Below, one piece after another: positions 9,418 through 17,496 of a DNA stretch of 64,000 nt (position 1 is the first letter of the stretch; the number at the start of each line of letters is the position of its first letter). The stretch covers positions 1 to 64,000 of the forward strand of contig NZ_JACEGD010000031.1 of the NCBI RefSeq assembly GCF_016031635.1, given 5' to 3'. The notes beneath the pieces are model-generated. The model was not told the origin of the DNA. It saw only the letters and a list, made by a program, of their open reading frames with translations, and did no database searches. The DNA is from Bradyrhizobium diversitatis. Lineage in GTDB: Bacteria > Pseudomonadota > Alphaproteobacteria > Rhizobiales > Xanthobacteraceae. The position numbers were made by a program, and so were the translations under genes.

Positions 9418-9909
9418 TCAGCCCACCGGCCCCGGTGTCCAATAGTCTCCAGAAAGCGGGCTAACGCGCACGTCATCGATGACTCCGAGCTCGAGGCTCG
9501 GATCGAAATGGCGCATCGTGCGCTCGTTGAAGTCGATGATGCGGCCGGGCCTGAGTGGTCCGACGTCATTGATCTTGACGATGACCTTCTTGCCGATGGC
9601 CTCGACGAGGGCATATTTCGGCCTCGCACCAAATTGGACCCCGCCAAATTTCCGGCGCAAGCTCGTCTTGATGGCGGCCGCCCAGACAGAGGGATCATAA
9701 CGTTCGCCGGAGGCTGTGCTCGGACCGCCTTCCTCCTTGCCGGGCTTGAACGGATTATACATGGATGCAGCGCCAACGACCGCATCCCCGGAAGCGGCAT
9801 CGACGACGGCATTTGAGTGAACCCCACGCGTCTCACATCGAGCAACAGCAACGGAAACGGCAAACGCGACCAGGGCGCCGCAAATTGCGGCGCTCGAGCG
9901 GAACAGCAT
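9418..9909 (-). CDS. RlpA-like double-psi beta-barrel protein, exported
   Basis: The protein has 163 residues, starting MLFRSSAAICGALVAFAVS behind AGGAGATATA, a very clear ribosome site. After a signal peptide of about 25 residues comes the double-psi beta-barrel of the RlpA family: GAASMYNP, TASGERYDPSVWAAAIKTSL, then INDVGPLRPGRIIDFNERTM. RlpA proteins bind denuded glycan strands and some cleave peptidoglycan; the catalytic Asp-His pair of active RlpA cannot be confirmed here (only an Asp in ERYD is visible). There is no SPOR domain and no clear lipobox, so it is a short soluble or inner-membrane-anchored version. Confidence 0.75.
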   Translation of the reverse strand: MLFRSSAAICGALVAFAVSVAVARCETRGVHSNAVVDAASGDAVVGAASMYNPFKPGKEEGGPSTASGERYDPSVWAAAIKTSLRRKFGGVQFGARPKYALVEAIGKKVIVKINDVGPLRPGRIIDFNERTMRHFDPSLELGVIDDVRVSPLSGDYWTPGPVG

Positions 9910-10123
9910 TATATCTCCTGTGATTTTCGATCGTCGGTTCCGGGAACCGCAAACAGGCAAGCGAACGCGGAAGCGTTCATGGAGCTTGCGCCGTTGTTTT
10001 GGGGTTCGAGCCAACCCCTCGGCTATGGAACCGTTGTGCGAACCGGGTGGCTCCCACGCAGTGTTTTAAGTTGCCGCCGACTAAGACAGAGATTGCGTCA
10101 GCAACATGACTTAACGGACAGCC

Positions 10124-10164
10124 TAAAGCGCGATGACATCGGGATGAATCGTCATCGCGCTTTA
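10124..10164. repeat. Perfect 14-bp inverted repeat
   Basis: TAAAGCGCGATGAC at 10124-10137 is mirrored exactly by GTCATCGCGCTTTA at 10151-10164 across a 13-base loop. It stands just before a second palindrome and resembles short dispersed intergenic palindromes of rhizobia. Confidence 0.8.
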
Positions 10165-10175
10165 CGTTGTTGTTT

Positions 10176-10222
10176 GCGCGTGATCTTTCCGGAAAACCGC
10201 TTCGCACTTTTCCGGATCATGC
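10176..10222. repeat. Dispersed palindrome, copy 1 (TTCCGGAAAACCG...TTTTCCGGATCATG)
   Basis: The core GGAAAACCG followed by CTTTTCCGGATCATGC forms an imperfect hairpin. The same arrangement recurs at 24926-24971 and 63849-63897 in this window, so it is a dispersed REP-like element. Confidence 0.8.
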
Positions 10223-10225
10223 TCC

Positions 10226-10400
10226 AGCCCGCCGCCGCCTTCACCGGCGCAACATTGATGGCAAGCTTGCCGTAGCGATCCGTAAAAGCACGGGTGTCGA
10301 TCTCTTCCAGTTGATCTCGCCGCTCATCACGCTCCTCTTCCATGCCGTCTGCGCCGGATCGTTCTGGAACTCCGGCATCACCTCGCGGCCGAACAGCTAA
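10226..10400 (-). pseudogene. Possible C-terminal remnant of an LLM-class flavin oxidoreductase
   Basis: Reading leftward, one frame gives LFGREVMPEFQNDPAQTAWK (about 10397-10340). A second frame downstream gives QLEEIDTRAFTDRYG and KLAINVAPVKA. Together these resemble the end of luciferase-like (LLM) flavin-dependent monooxygenases, interrupted by a frameshift, with no N-terminal part in front. The assignment rests on recall of the LFGREVMPEF pattern and is tentative. The remnant ends at the dispersed palindrome. Confidence 0.35.
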
Positions 10401-10425
10401 AGCGGAATGGCTTTAGGTTGAATCG
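10398..10425. repeat. Short repeat AAAGCGGAATGGCTTT, copy 1
   Basis: The core AAAGCGGAATGGCTTTAGG followed by TTGAATCG recurs with few changes at 57578-57605. AAAGC and GCTTT can pair around GGAATG, a small hairpin. Confidence 0.65.
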
Positions 10426-10536
10426 ACTGCCGCGGGTCGGTCACCTTCCCCGCTTGCTTGCGAGAGAGGGGGCGCACCTCCGTCGTTGCACGATCAATCC
10501 TCATTTCATCGCGCTTTGGTGCGACTCGCAGATGTG

Positions 10537-10550
10537 TTGATCCAGATCAA
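10537..10550. promoter_or_regulatory. FNR/FixK/NnrR-type box upstream of napE
   Basis: TTGATCCAGATCAA is a perfect TTGAT-N4-ATCAA palindrome ending 90 bases before the napE ATG. It is the consensus site for the FNR/FixK family. In Bradyrhizobium, napEDABC is known to be activated by FixK-type regulation under low oxygen. Confidence 0.9.
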
Positions 10551-10640
10551 CGCCGCGACGGCCCGAATGCCTCAAATGTGCAGCAAGGCAACGGCCCGGA
10601 TGCCGTCCCGATTCCCCATCTCATCCTGTAGAGACCGAAC

Positions 10641-10823
10641 ATGTCGGCCCCTGACGACACGACATCGCGCGTGCGCCGTAAGCGCATGGAGATTTTTGCG
10701 TTCCTGTTCCTGACGGCGATCGTGATGCCGGTGCTCGCGGTCGGGACCGTCGGCACTTACGGCCTCGGCGTCTGGATCTACCAGATGTTCGCCGGCCCTC
10801 CAGGCCCGCCACCCCCGCATTGA
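10641..10823 (+). CDS. napE: NapE, small membrane protein of the periplasmic nitrate reductase operon
   Basis: The protein has 60 residues. A basic N-terminus (RVRRKRMEI) precedes one transmembrane helix (FAFLFLTAIVMPVLAVGTVG) and the family's typical tail, GVWIYQMFAGPPGPPPPH. This is NapE, an inner-membrane protein of unknown exact role found in nap operons. It is the first gene of napEDABC, 91 bases behind a perfect FNR/FixK box. Confidence 0.92.
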   Translation: MSAPDDTTSRVRRKRMEIFAFLFLTAIVMPVLAVGTVGTYGLGVWIYQMFAGPPGPPPPH

Positions 10824-10849
10824 TTGGCTCAAAGCGAAAGACAGGCATC

Positions 10850-11179
10850 ATGGCTCAAACCACATTCAGCAATGCCAAGCTCGACCGCCGCGTCTTGATC
10901 ACCGGCCGGGTGCTCACCGCCGAGCGCATCGTTGCACCGCCGGGCGCCGAGATCGCCAGCATCCTGGTGCAGGCGCGGCCCGAACGTCTCGCCGAGCTCG
11001 AAGCCGAGATCACTGCGCTGCCCGGCTGCGAGATCCACGGCCGCGATCCCCGAGGCAAGCTCGTCGTCGTGACCGAAGCGCCCGATGCCGGCAGCCTCGG
11101 CACCCTGCTCAACACCATTCAATCGCTGCCCAACGTCTATTCCGCAGCGCTCGTCTTCCACGCCATCGAAACCGCCTGA
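10850..11179 (+). CDS. napD: NapD, NapA maturation chaperone
   Basis: The protein has 109 residues from the ATG at 10850. NapD is a small cytosolic ferredoxin-fold chaperone that binds the Tat signal of NapA and holds it back until the molybdenum cofactor is loaded. The sequence shows the family core: SILVQARPERLAELEAEITA, LPGCEIHGRDPRGKLVVV and LPNVYSAALVFHAIE. It sits between napE and napA, 16 bases before the napA start, as in other nap operons. Confidence 0.92.
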   Translation: MAQTTFSNAKLDRRVLITGRVLTAERIVAPPGAEIASILVQARPERLAELEAEITALPGCEIHGRDPRGKLVVVTEAPDAGSLGTLLNTIQSLPNVYSAALVFHAIETA

Positions 11180-11195
11180 GTCAGGAAGAGCCATC

Positions 11196-13523
11196 ATGAC
11201 ATCGCCCAAGCTCGACCGCCGCCAGATGCTGAAGCTCGAGGCAGCCGCGATCGCAGCGGCCGCCGCAGGCATGCCGGTGCCGGCGCTTGCCGCCAATCTC
11301 GTCGCCGAACGCCAGGCCACCGAACTGAAATGGGACAAGGCCGCCTGCCGCTTCTGCGGCACCGGCTGCTCGGTGATGGTCGCGACCAAGGACAACCGCG
11401 TGGTCGCCACCCATGGCGACATCAAGTCCGAGGTCAATCGCGGCCTGAACTGCGTCAAGGGCTACTTCCTCTCCAAGATCATGTACGGCCACGACCGCCT
11501 GACGCAGCCGCTGCTGCGCAAGACGAACGGCAGGTACGACAAGAACGGCGAGTTCACGCCCGTCACCTGGACCGAAGCCTTCGACATCATGGAGCTGAAG
11601 TGGAAGGAGGCGATCAGGAAGCGCGGACCGAACGGCGTCGCCATGTTCGGCTCCGGCCAGTGGACGATCTGGGAAGGCTATGCCGCCTCGAAACTGTTCA
11701 AGGCCGGCTTCCGCACCAACAACATCGACCCCAATGCCCGGCACTGCATGGCCTCGGCGGTCGCCGGCATGATGCGCACCTTCGGCATCGACGAGCCGCC
11801 GGGCTGCTACGATGACATCGAGGCGACCGATGCCTTCGTGCTGTGGGGCTCCAACATGGCGGAGATGCACCCGATTCTGTGGACGCGCCTGGCCGACCGC
11901 CGTCTCTCCGCGCCGCATGTTCGCGTTGCCGTGCTCTCGACCTTCGAGCACCGCTCCTTCGACCTCGCCGACATCGGCATGGTGTTCAAGCCGCAGACGG
12001 ACCTCTACATCCTCAACGCCATCGCCAATCACATCATCAAGACCGGCCGGGTCAACAAGGACTTCGTCGCCAGGCATACCGTGTTCAAGCGCGGCCAGAC
12101 CGACATCGGGTATGGCCTGCGGCCCGAGCATCCGCTGCAGAAGAAGGCGACCGGCGCGGCCAAGCCCAACGACGCCACCGACATGAGCTATGACGAATTC
12201 GTCAAGTTCGTGTCCGAGTACACGCTGGAGAAAGCCGCCGAAATGTCGGGCGTGCCGCTCAACCGTCTCGAAGCGCTCGCCGAGCTCTACGCCGATCCGA
12301 AGACGAAAGTGGTCTCGTTCTGGACCATGGGCTTCAACCAGCACACCCGCGGCGTCTGGTGCAACAACCTCGTCTACAACATCCATCTTCTGACCGGGAA
12401 GATCTCCGCGCCCGGCAACAGCCCGTTCTCGCTGACCGGCCAGCCCTCGGCCTGCGGCACCGCGCGCGAGGTCGGCACCTTCGCGCATCGTCTGCCTGCC
12501 GACATGGTCGTGACCAACAAGGCGCATCGCGACCACGCCGAGCACATCTGGCGGCTGCCCGAAGGCACCATTCCCGACAAGAACGGCGCGCACGCGGTGC
12601 TGCAGAGCAGGATGCTGAAGGACGGGCTGATCAACGCCTATTGGGTGCAGGTCAACAACAACCTTCAGGCCGGCCCCAACATCAACGAGGAAATCTATCC
12701 GGGCTTCCGCAACCCCGACAATTTCATCGTGGTCTCGGACGCCTATCCCTCGGTGACCGCGCTCGCCGCCGACCTGATCCTGCCCACCGCGATGTGGGTA
12801 GAGAAGGAAGGCGCCTATGGCAATGCCGAGCGGCGCACACAGTTCTGGCACCAGCTCGTCTCCGCGCCCGGCGAATCGAAATCCGACCTCTGGCAGCTCA
12901 TGGAGTTCTCCAAGCGCTTCAAGATCGAGGAGGTCTGGCCCGAGGAGCTGATCGCCAAGAAGCCCGATGTCCGCGGCAAGACGCTGTTCCACGTGCTCTA
13001 CCGGAACGGCCAGGTCGACAAGTTTCCGGTCTCCGACATCGGGTCGGGCTATCTCAACGACGAGTCCAAGGCGTTCGGCTTCTACGTGCACAAGGGCCTG
13101 TTCGAGGAATATGCCCAGTTCGGCCGCGGCCATGGCCACGACCTTGCGCCGTTCGACACCTATCACCGGGAGCGCGGCCTGCGTTGGCCCGTCGTCAACG
13201 GGCAGGAAACCAAGTGGCGTTTCCGCGAAGGCAGCGACCCCTACGTCAAGCAGGGCACCGAGGTGCAGTTCTACGGCCATGCCGACGGCAAGGCGCGCAT
13301 CTTCGCGCTGCCCTACGAGCCGCCGGCGGAATCGCCCGACAACGAATATCCCTACTGGCTCTCCACCGGCCGCGTGCTGGAGCACTGGCATTCCGGCACC
13401 ATGACGCGCCGCGTGCCCGAGCTCTACAAGGCCTTCCCCGAGGCGGTCTGCTTCATGCATCCGGACGACGCGCAGGAGGCCAAGCTCCGCCGCGGCGGCA
13501 TCGAGCGGGTGAACATGTCATGA
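11196..13523 (+). CDS. napA: NapA, periplasmic nitrate reductase catalytic subunit, with C-terminal deletion
   Basis: The reading has 775 residues from the ATG at 11196 (AGGAAGAG upstream). NapA reduces nitrate to nitrite at a Mo-bis-MGD centre, taking electrons from NapC via NapB. Visible features are a Tat signal with twin Arg at residues 8-9 and the 4Fe-4S ligands Cys51, Cys54, Cys58 and Cys86. Cys184 in NARHCMASA is the Mo ligand. The family is normally about 830 residues. Here MHPDDAQEAKLRRG runs straight into GIERVNMS and stop. The usual end of the dinucleotide-binding domain is missing (a PWFD...LINKxTLDATDP...FKKCAV-type segment of about 60 residues), while the last few residues look like the normal C-terminus. 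The frame is kept, and the stop overlaps napB. As read, the enzyme should be unstable or inactive. Confidence 0.9.
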   Translation: MTSPKLDRRQMLKLEAAAIAAAAAGMPVPALAANLVAERQATELKWDKAACRFCGTGCSVMVATKDNRVVATHGDIKSEVNRGLNCVKGYFLSKIMYGHDRLTQPLLRKTNGRYDKNGEFTPVTWTEAFDIMELKWKEAIRKRGPNGVAMFGSGQWTIWEGYAASKLFKAGFRTNNIDPNARHCMASAVAGMMRTFGIDEPPGCYDDIEATDAFVLWGSNMAEMHPILWTRLADRRLSAPHVRVAVLSTFEHRSFDLADIGMVFKPQTDLYILNAIANHIIKTGRVNKDFVARHTVFKRGQTDIGYGLRPEHPLQKKATGAAKPNDATDMSYDEFVKFVSEYTLEKAAEMSGVPLNRLEALAELYADPKTKVVSFWTMGFNQHTRGVWCNNLVYNIHLLTGKISAPGNSPFSLTGQPSACGTAREVGTFAHRLPADMVVTNKAHRDHAEHIWRLPEGTIPDKNGAHAVLQSRMLKDGLINAYWVQVNNNLQAGPNINEEIYPGFRNPDNFIVVSDAYPSVTALAADLILPTAMWVEKEGAYGNAERRTQFWHQLVSAPGESKSDLWQLMEFSKRFKIEEVWPEELIAKKPDVRGKTLFHVLYRNGQVDKFPVSDIGSGYLNDESKAFGFYVHKGLFEEYAQFGRGHGHDLAPFDTYHRERGLRWPVVNGQETKWRFREGSDPYVKQGTEVQFYGHADGKARIFALPYEPPAESPDNEYPYWLSTGRVLEHWHSGTMTRRVPELYKAFPEAVCFMHPDDAQEAKLRRGGIERVNMS

Positions 13524-13990
13524 TGAACCGATCCGCAATCATCCTGCTCGCCTTCGCGATCTCGGCGGGCACGAGCTCCCTGACGGCGCAGACCGTCAGC
13601 TCAGGCCTGCGCGGCCCGACCCCGCTCAATGACGAGGGCCCGGCGCCGCCGATGCTGCCGAACCGCAACACCTCCGAGAAGGAGGTGCGCAACTATCCGG
13701 AGCAGCCGCCGGTGATCCCGCACAGTATCGACGGCTACCAGGTCGACCTCAACGGCAACAAGTGCCTGTCCTGCCATGCACGGGCGCGCACCGCGGAGTC
13801 GCAGGCGCCGATGGTCTCGATCACGCATTTCATGGACCGCGACGGCCAGTTCCTGGGCTCGGTCTCGCCGCGCCGCTTCTTCTGCACCGAATGCCACGTG
13901 CCGCAGAACACCGCCAATCCGCCGGTCAGCAACGATTTCGTCGACATCGACACGCTGCTGTCGCGCGCAAGCCCTGGTGGCCGCAGATGA
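13520..13990 (+). CDS. napB: NapB, diheme cytochrome c electron-transfer subunit
   Basis: The protein has 156 residues, starting at the first of two tandem ATGs that overlap the napA stop. A signal peptide (residues 1-24, ending SLTAQ) directs it to the periplasm. Two c-type heme sites are visible: CLSCH and CTECH. Other NapB hallmarks are NYPEQPPVIPHSIDGYQ and the His after the second heme region. It passes electrons from NapC to NapA. Its stop overlaps the napC start (ATGA). Confidence 0.93.
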   Translation: MMNRSAIILLAFAISAGTSSLTAQTVSSGLRGPTPLNDEGPAPPMLPNRNTSEKEVRNYPEQPPVIPHSIDGYQVDLNGNKCLSCHARARTAESQAPMVSITHFMDRDGQFLGSVSPRRFFCTECHVPQNTANPPVSNDFVDIDTLLSRASPGGRR

Positions 13991-14640
13991 CGACGGCTGC
14001 TGACGAGCCCAACGCAGACCTGAAGGCCAAGCGCGGCTTCATCGCGCGGAGCTGGGCCTTCATGCTCGAGCTATGGCAGGTGCTGACCCGGCCGAGCTCG
14101 GTGTTCGCGCTCGGCACCCTGGTGCTGGCCGGCTTCGTTGCCGGCGTGATCTTCTGGGGCGGCTTCAACACCGCGCTGGAAATCACCAACACCGAGAAGT
14201 TCTGCACCGGCTGCCACGAGATGAAGGACAACGTCTACGCCGAGCTGAAGTCGACCGTCCACTTCACCAACCGCTCCGGCGTGCGCGCGACCTGTCCGGA
14301 CTGCCACGTGCCGCACAACTGGACCGACAAGATCGCGCGCAAGATGCAGGCCTCCAAGGAGGTCTGGGGCAAGATCTTCGGCACCATCGACACCCGCGAA
14401 AAATTCCAGGATCACCGCCTCGAGCTGGCGGCGCACGAATGGGCGCGCTTCAAGGCCAATGATTCCCTGGAATGCCGCAACTGCCACAGCGCAGATTCCA
14501 TGGACATCACCAAGCAGTCGCCGCGGGCCGCGGTCGCGCACCAGCGCTTCCTGTTCACCAAGGAAAAGACCTGCATCGACTGCCACAAGGGCATCGCCCA
14601 CCAGCTGCCCGACATGCGCGGCGTTCCCGGCTGGCAGTAG
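13987..14640 (+). CDS. napC: NapC, membrane-anchored tetraheme cytochrome c quinol dehydrogenase
   Basis: The protein has 217 residues from the ATG overlapping the napB stop. One transmembrane helix (about residues 38-60, VFALGTLVLAGFVAGVIFW) anchors a periplasmic domain with four heme motifs: CTGCH, CPDCH, CRNCH and CIDCH, ending in HKGIAHQLPDM as in the NapC/NirT family. It oxidises quinol in the inner membrane and feeds NapB. It is the last gene of the nap operon; an RNA-type terminator was not obvious after it. Confidence 0.95.
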   Translation: MTTAADEPNADLKAKRGFIARSWAFMLELWQVLTRPSSVFALGTLVLAGFVAGVIFWGGFNTALEITNTEKFCTGCHEMKDNVYAELKSTVHFTNRSGVRATCPDCHVPHNWTDKIARKMQASKEVWGKIFGTIDTREKFQDHRLELAAHEWARFKANDSLECRNCHSADSMDITKQSPRAAVAHQRFLFTKEKTCIDCHKGIAHQLPDMRGVPGWQ

Positions 14641-14727
14641 GGCAGTCTACGCCGCTTGAACCGGCGGAGCGAATCGTTAGTTTTGGGGGATGGCGAATCG
14701 CCTCTTTCGCCCCTCCTCAAGACAGAC

Positions 14728-15843
14728 ATGGCCACTTTCACTCCGCATCAGGATGCCGCGCTCAAGGCCGTCGGCGACTGGCTCAAGGCCAAGCCGGGCC
14801 GCAACGGCACGCCGCCCGTGTTCCGCCTGTTCGGCTTTGCCGGCACCGGCAAGACCACGCTGGCGCGGCACATCGCCGAGGGCGTCGATGGCGAGGTGAA
14901 GTTCGCTGCCTTCACCGGCAAGGCGGCCCTCGTCATGCGCAACAAGGGCTGCGACGACGCCTCGACCATCCACTCCCTGATCTACCGCGCCCGCGAGTCC
15001 GGCGAGGAGCAGCCGAGCTTCGAGTTATGGGACGATGCGCCGGCTTCGAAGGCGAAGCTGATCGTGATCGACGAATGCTCGATGGTCGACGCCGAACTGG
15101 GGCGCGACCTGATGTCGTTCGACTGCCCGTTACTGGTGCTGGGCGATCCCGCGCAGCTGCCGCCGATCCAGGGCGGTGGCTTCTTCACCAATTCCGAACC
15201 GGACGCGATGCTGACCGAGGTGCACCGCCAGGCCCAGGACGATCCGATCGTGCGGATGTCGATGGACGTCCGCGAGGGACGCGAGCTCGACATCGGCCGC
15301 TACGGCGAGAGCGAGGTGGTGTCGCGGAAGGAGCTCGACCCTGACCGCGTGATGGGCGCCGACCAGGTGCTGGTCGGGCGCAACAACACCCGGCGCGCCT
15401 ACAACATGCGGGTGCGCCAACGCCAGAACATCGAGGACCAGTTTCCGGTCGCCGGCGACAAGCTGGTGTGCCTGCGCAACAACCGCAAGAAGGGCCTGTT
15501 CAACGGCGGCCTGTGGCGCGTGAAGTCGCGCAACACCTCGCGCTCGAAATCGCGCATCCTGTCCATGCGGCTGTCGCCGGACGAGGATTTCGGCCACAAG
15601 GTGACGAAGGTCTCGGTGCGCGCCGATTGCTTCGAGGGCGGCATCGAGCAGATCGGCTGGGAGCAACGCAAACCCTATGACGAGTTCGACTACGGCTACG
15701 TGCTGACCGTGCACAAGTCGCAGGGCTCGCAATGGGACGATGTCGTGCTGTTCGACGAGAGCTTTGCGTTTCAGGATTCCAGGGCGCGGTGGCTCTATAC
15801 CGGCATCACGCGGGCGGCGAAGCGGCTGAGCGTGGTGGTGTAG
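14728..15843 (+). CDS. RecD-like ATP-dependent DNA helicase
   Basis: The protein has 371 residues from MATFTPHQ; a longer reading to 14656 has no better start. Superfamily 1 helicase motifs are clear: Walker A GFAGTGKTT, Walker B VIDECSMVD, then LLVLGDPAQLPPI (motif III), EVHRQ (motif IV), and the C-terminal VHKSQGSQWDDVV with YTGITRA (motifs V/VI). It is the size of a short RecD/Dda-type helicase, without RecBCD partners nearby. A role in DNA repair or replication restart is likely but not specific. It follows napC by 87 bases and is probably not part of the nap operon. Confidence 0.85.
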   Translation: MATFTPHQDAALKAVGDWLKAKPGRNGTPPVFRLFGFAGTGKTTLARHIAEGVDGEVKFAAFTGKAALVMRNKGCDDASTIHSLIYRARESGEEQPSFELWDDAPASKAKLIVIDECSMVDAELGRDLMSFDCPLLVLGDPAQLPPIQGGGFFTNSEPDAMLTEVHRQAQDDPIVRMSMDVREGRELDIGRYGESEVVSRKELDPDRVMGADQVLVGRNNTRRAYNMRVRQRQNIEDQFPVAGDKLVCLRNNRKKGLFNGGLWRVKSRNTSRSKSRILSMRLSPDEDFGHKVTKVSVRADCFEGGIEQIGWEQRKPYDEFDYGYVLTVHKSQGSQWDDVVLFDESFAFQDSRARWLYTGITRAAKRLSVVV

Positions 15844-15942
15844 AGCTCGCCAATCTCCGGGTAAGCGGCTTCACCGAGATGCATTCATTGCCCGCTAGGC
15901 TTTGCGATGTATCCGTACGAAAACCGCACTGGAGTGGAGCGA

Positions 15943-17301
15943 ATGACGGCGCGCGCAACAAAGTCTGAGCATCCCCATACCGATCTCGATGGTCTTACGG
16001 CGAGCCGTCGGGACTTCCTGAAATCGGCGAGCGCGGCAGCCGGTTCGCTCGCGCTGTCGATCACGGCTCCAGGGATTGCCCTCGCGGCGCCGGGCGGGTC
16101 GGTGCGAATCTCGAAGGAACGGCTCGATACGCTGGCGGCAAAATTCTATGCCGTCTTCAACGAAGGCAATATTCTGCCGGCGAGCTTTGCCGACAAGCAT
16201 GCTGCGCGCCATGACGTCGAGCTGAGGCAGATCGTCACCTTCACCCGGATTCCGGAGACGGGCGAACGTGTCAAGGTCAGCGGCCTGCTTGCCGTCCCGG
16301 CGGGCGCGCGCGGCGCTCTTCCGGTCCTGTCATGGCAGCACGGCACGATCCTGTCGTTCGACCAGGTCCCCTCGAACCTGCTGCGGCTGGCCGACCAGAC
16401 ATATGAACTGCGCGACAATGTCGATTCGATCGAGACCTTGTTCAATGTGCAGCGCTTCGCCGGCAACGGCTATGCCGTCGTCGCGGCCGATTATGTCGGC
16501 AAGGGCCCCTATCGCAATGGCCGGAGCGAAGCCTATGCCGTGAAGAGAGCGACCGTGCAATGCTGCCTCGACATCCTGAAGGCGGGGCTGCTCGAGCTGC
16601 GGACACTGGGCCTGCGCCAGTCGTCCCTGTTCCTGAACGGTTGGTCGCAGGGCGCCCTGAACACGCAGTGGCTGAAGCAGGAGATGCAGCGCCGCGGCAT
16701 CAAGGTGCGGGCGGCTGCGGCAGAAAGTCCGTTCAACAATCTCGCCGAGAGCTTTCACTACTGGGCGAACCCGGCGGCTTTTATTCCGGCCTCGGACAGC
16801 TCGTATCCGATGCCGCCGGCCTGGATCACGCCTTGCATGATCGTCCTACTCGGCAGCTATCGGCGCTATTACGGGCTCAATGATCTGTTCAAGACCGCGA
16901 TCAAGCCGCAATATCAGGCGTTCGCGGAGAAGTACTGGTCCGATTACAGCCTCGAGGGCGAGATCGCGAAGAGCATTCCTCCCGCCGGCGATTTCCTCGT
17001 CGATGGCTTCTTCGATCGCTTCACCAGCGATACGAACAGCGCCCTCCAGCGCCGCCTCGGCGCCAACAGTGCGACCTTCTGGGATTATGATTCCCCGATC
17101 AGGTTCTATTACGGGCTGGCCGACGAGGCTCTGCATCCACGCCTCGTGCGGCCCGCAATCGCCGCCGGCGGACATTTCGCGGAGGGGGTTCCGGTCAAGG
17201 GCGCAAGCCATCGCGCCACGTTCCTGACGAGCCTCTATGGTGAGGCGGACGTGCTGAACGGACAGTCGACGGCGTTCGACTGGTTCAATTCGCTGGCGTG
17301 A
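15943..17301 (+). CDS. Tat-exported alpha/beta hydrolase
   Basis: The protein has 452 residues, starting MTARATKS with GGAG upstream. The Tat signal SRRDFLKSASAAAGSLALS lies at about residues 22-40. The hydrolase fold shows WQHGT (oxyanion region), the nucleophile elbow GWSQGA and a late His in KGASHRATF. It resembles lipase/secreted prolyl-peptidase-like hydrolases with large lid insertions. Export and the Ser nucleophile suggest esterase or lipase activity in the periplasm; the substrate is unknown. A GC-rich inverted repeat follows the stop. Confidence 0.75.
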   Translation: MTARATKSEHPHTDLDGLTASRRDFLKSASAAAGSLALSITAPGIALAAPGGSVRISKERLDTLAAKFYAVFNEGNILPASFADKHAARHDVELRQIVTFTRIPETGERVKVSGLLAVPAGARGALPVLSWQHGTILSFDQVPSNLLRLADQTYELRDNVDSIETLFNVQRFAGNGYAVVAADYVGKGPYRNGRSEAYAVKRATVQCCLDILKAGLLELRTLGLRQSSLFLNGWSQGALNTQWLKQEMQRRGIKVRAAAAESPFNNLAESFHYWANPAAFIPASDSSYPMPPAWITPCMIVLLGSYRRYYGLNDLFKTAIKPQYQAFAEKYWSDYSLEGEIAKSIPPAGDFLVDGFFDRFTSDTNSALQRRLGANSATFWDYDSPIRFYYGLADEALHPRLVRPAIAAGGHFAEGVPVKGASHRATFLTSLYGEADVLNGQSTAFDWFNSLA

Positions 17302-17305
17302 GCGG

Positions 17306-17341
17306 GCGCGGGCGAGCGCGGCGTGCTGACGTCGCCCGCGC
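17306..17341 (+). terminator. GC-rich inverted repeat after the hydrolase gene
   Basis: GCGCGGGCGA and TCGCCCGCGC pair over 10 bases with a 16-base loop, starting 5 bases after the stop. There is no T-run, so it is at best a weak terminator or a 3' stabilising hairpin. Confidence 0.4.
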
Positions 17342-17496
17342 CGCCGGGCGATCGCGCCGTCACGATCTCGTGTCCGCCCCGACGTAACAATCGGCGGCTG
17401 CGTCCGTATCTCGGATGGTACGAAAACGCGGCCGGGCAGGCTGTTCGCCTGGTCCCGGCCGCCCTAGACTGTCAGCCCTTCCGAAAGAGGATTGCC

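Larger units (their letters stand above)
9910..10536. other. Intergenic region with two palindromes and a possible gene remnant
   Basis: About 630 bases lie between the RlpA-like gene and the nap promoter. It holds two palindromic elements (listed separately) and a leftward stretch at about 10226-10400 that reads, across a frameshift, like the C-terminus of an LLM-class flavin oxidoreductase. No intact gene is supported. Confidence 0.4.

Noticed and set aside
10152..10343. 63-residue minus-strand reading between RlpA-like and nap genes
   Set aside because: It runs through a dispersed palindrome; only a stretch resembles an oxidoreductase tail, reported as a remnant.
11181..13460. Open frame of 759 codons on the minus strand opposite napA
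   Set aside because: It is the shadow of a GC-rich real gene: the napA frame has cofactor motifs and a ribosome site, the antisense reading has low complexity and no recognisable domain.
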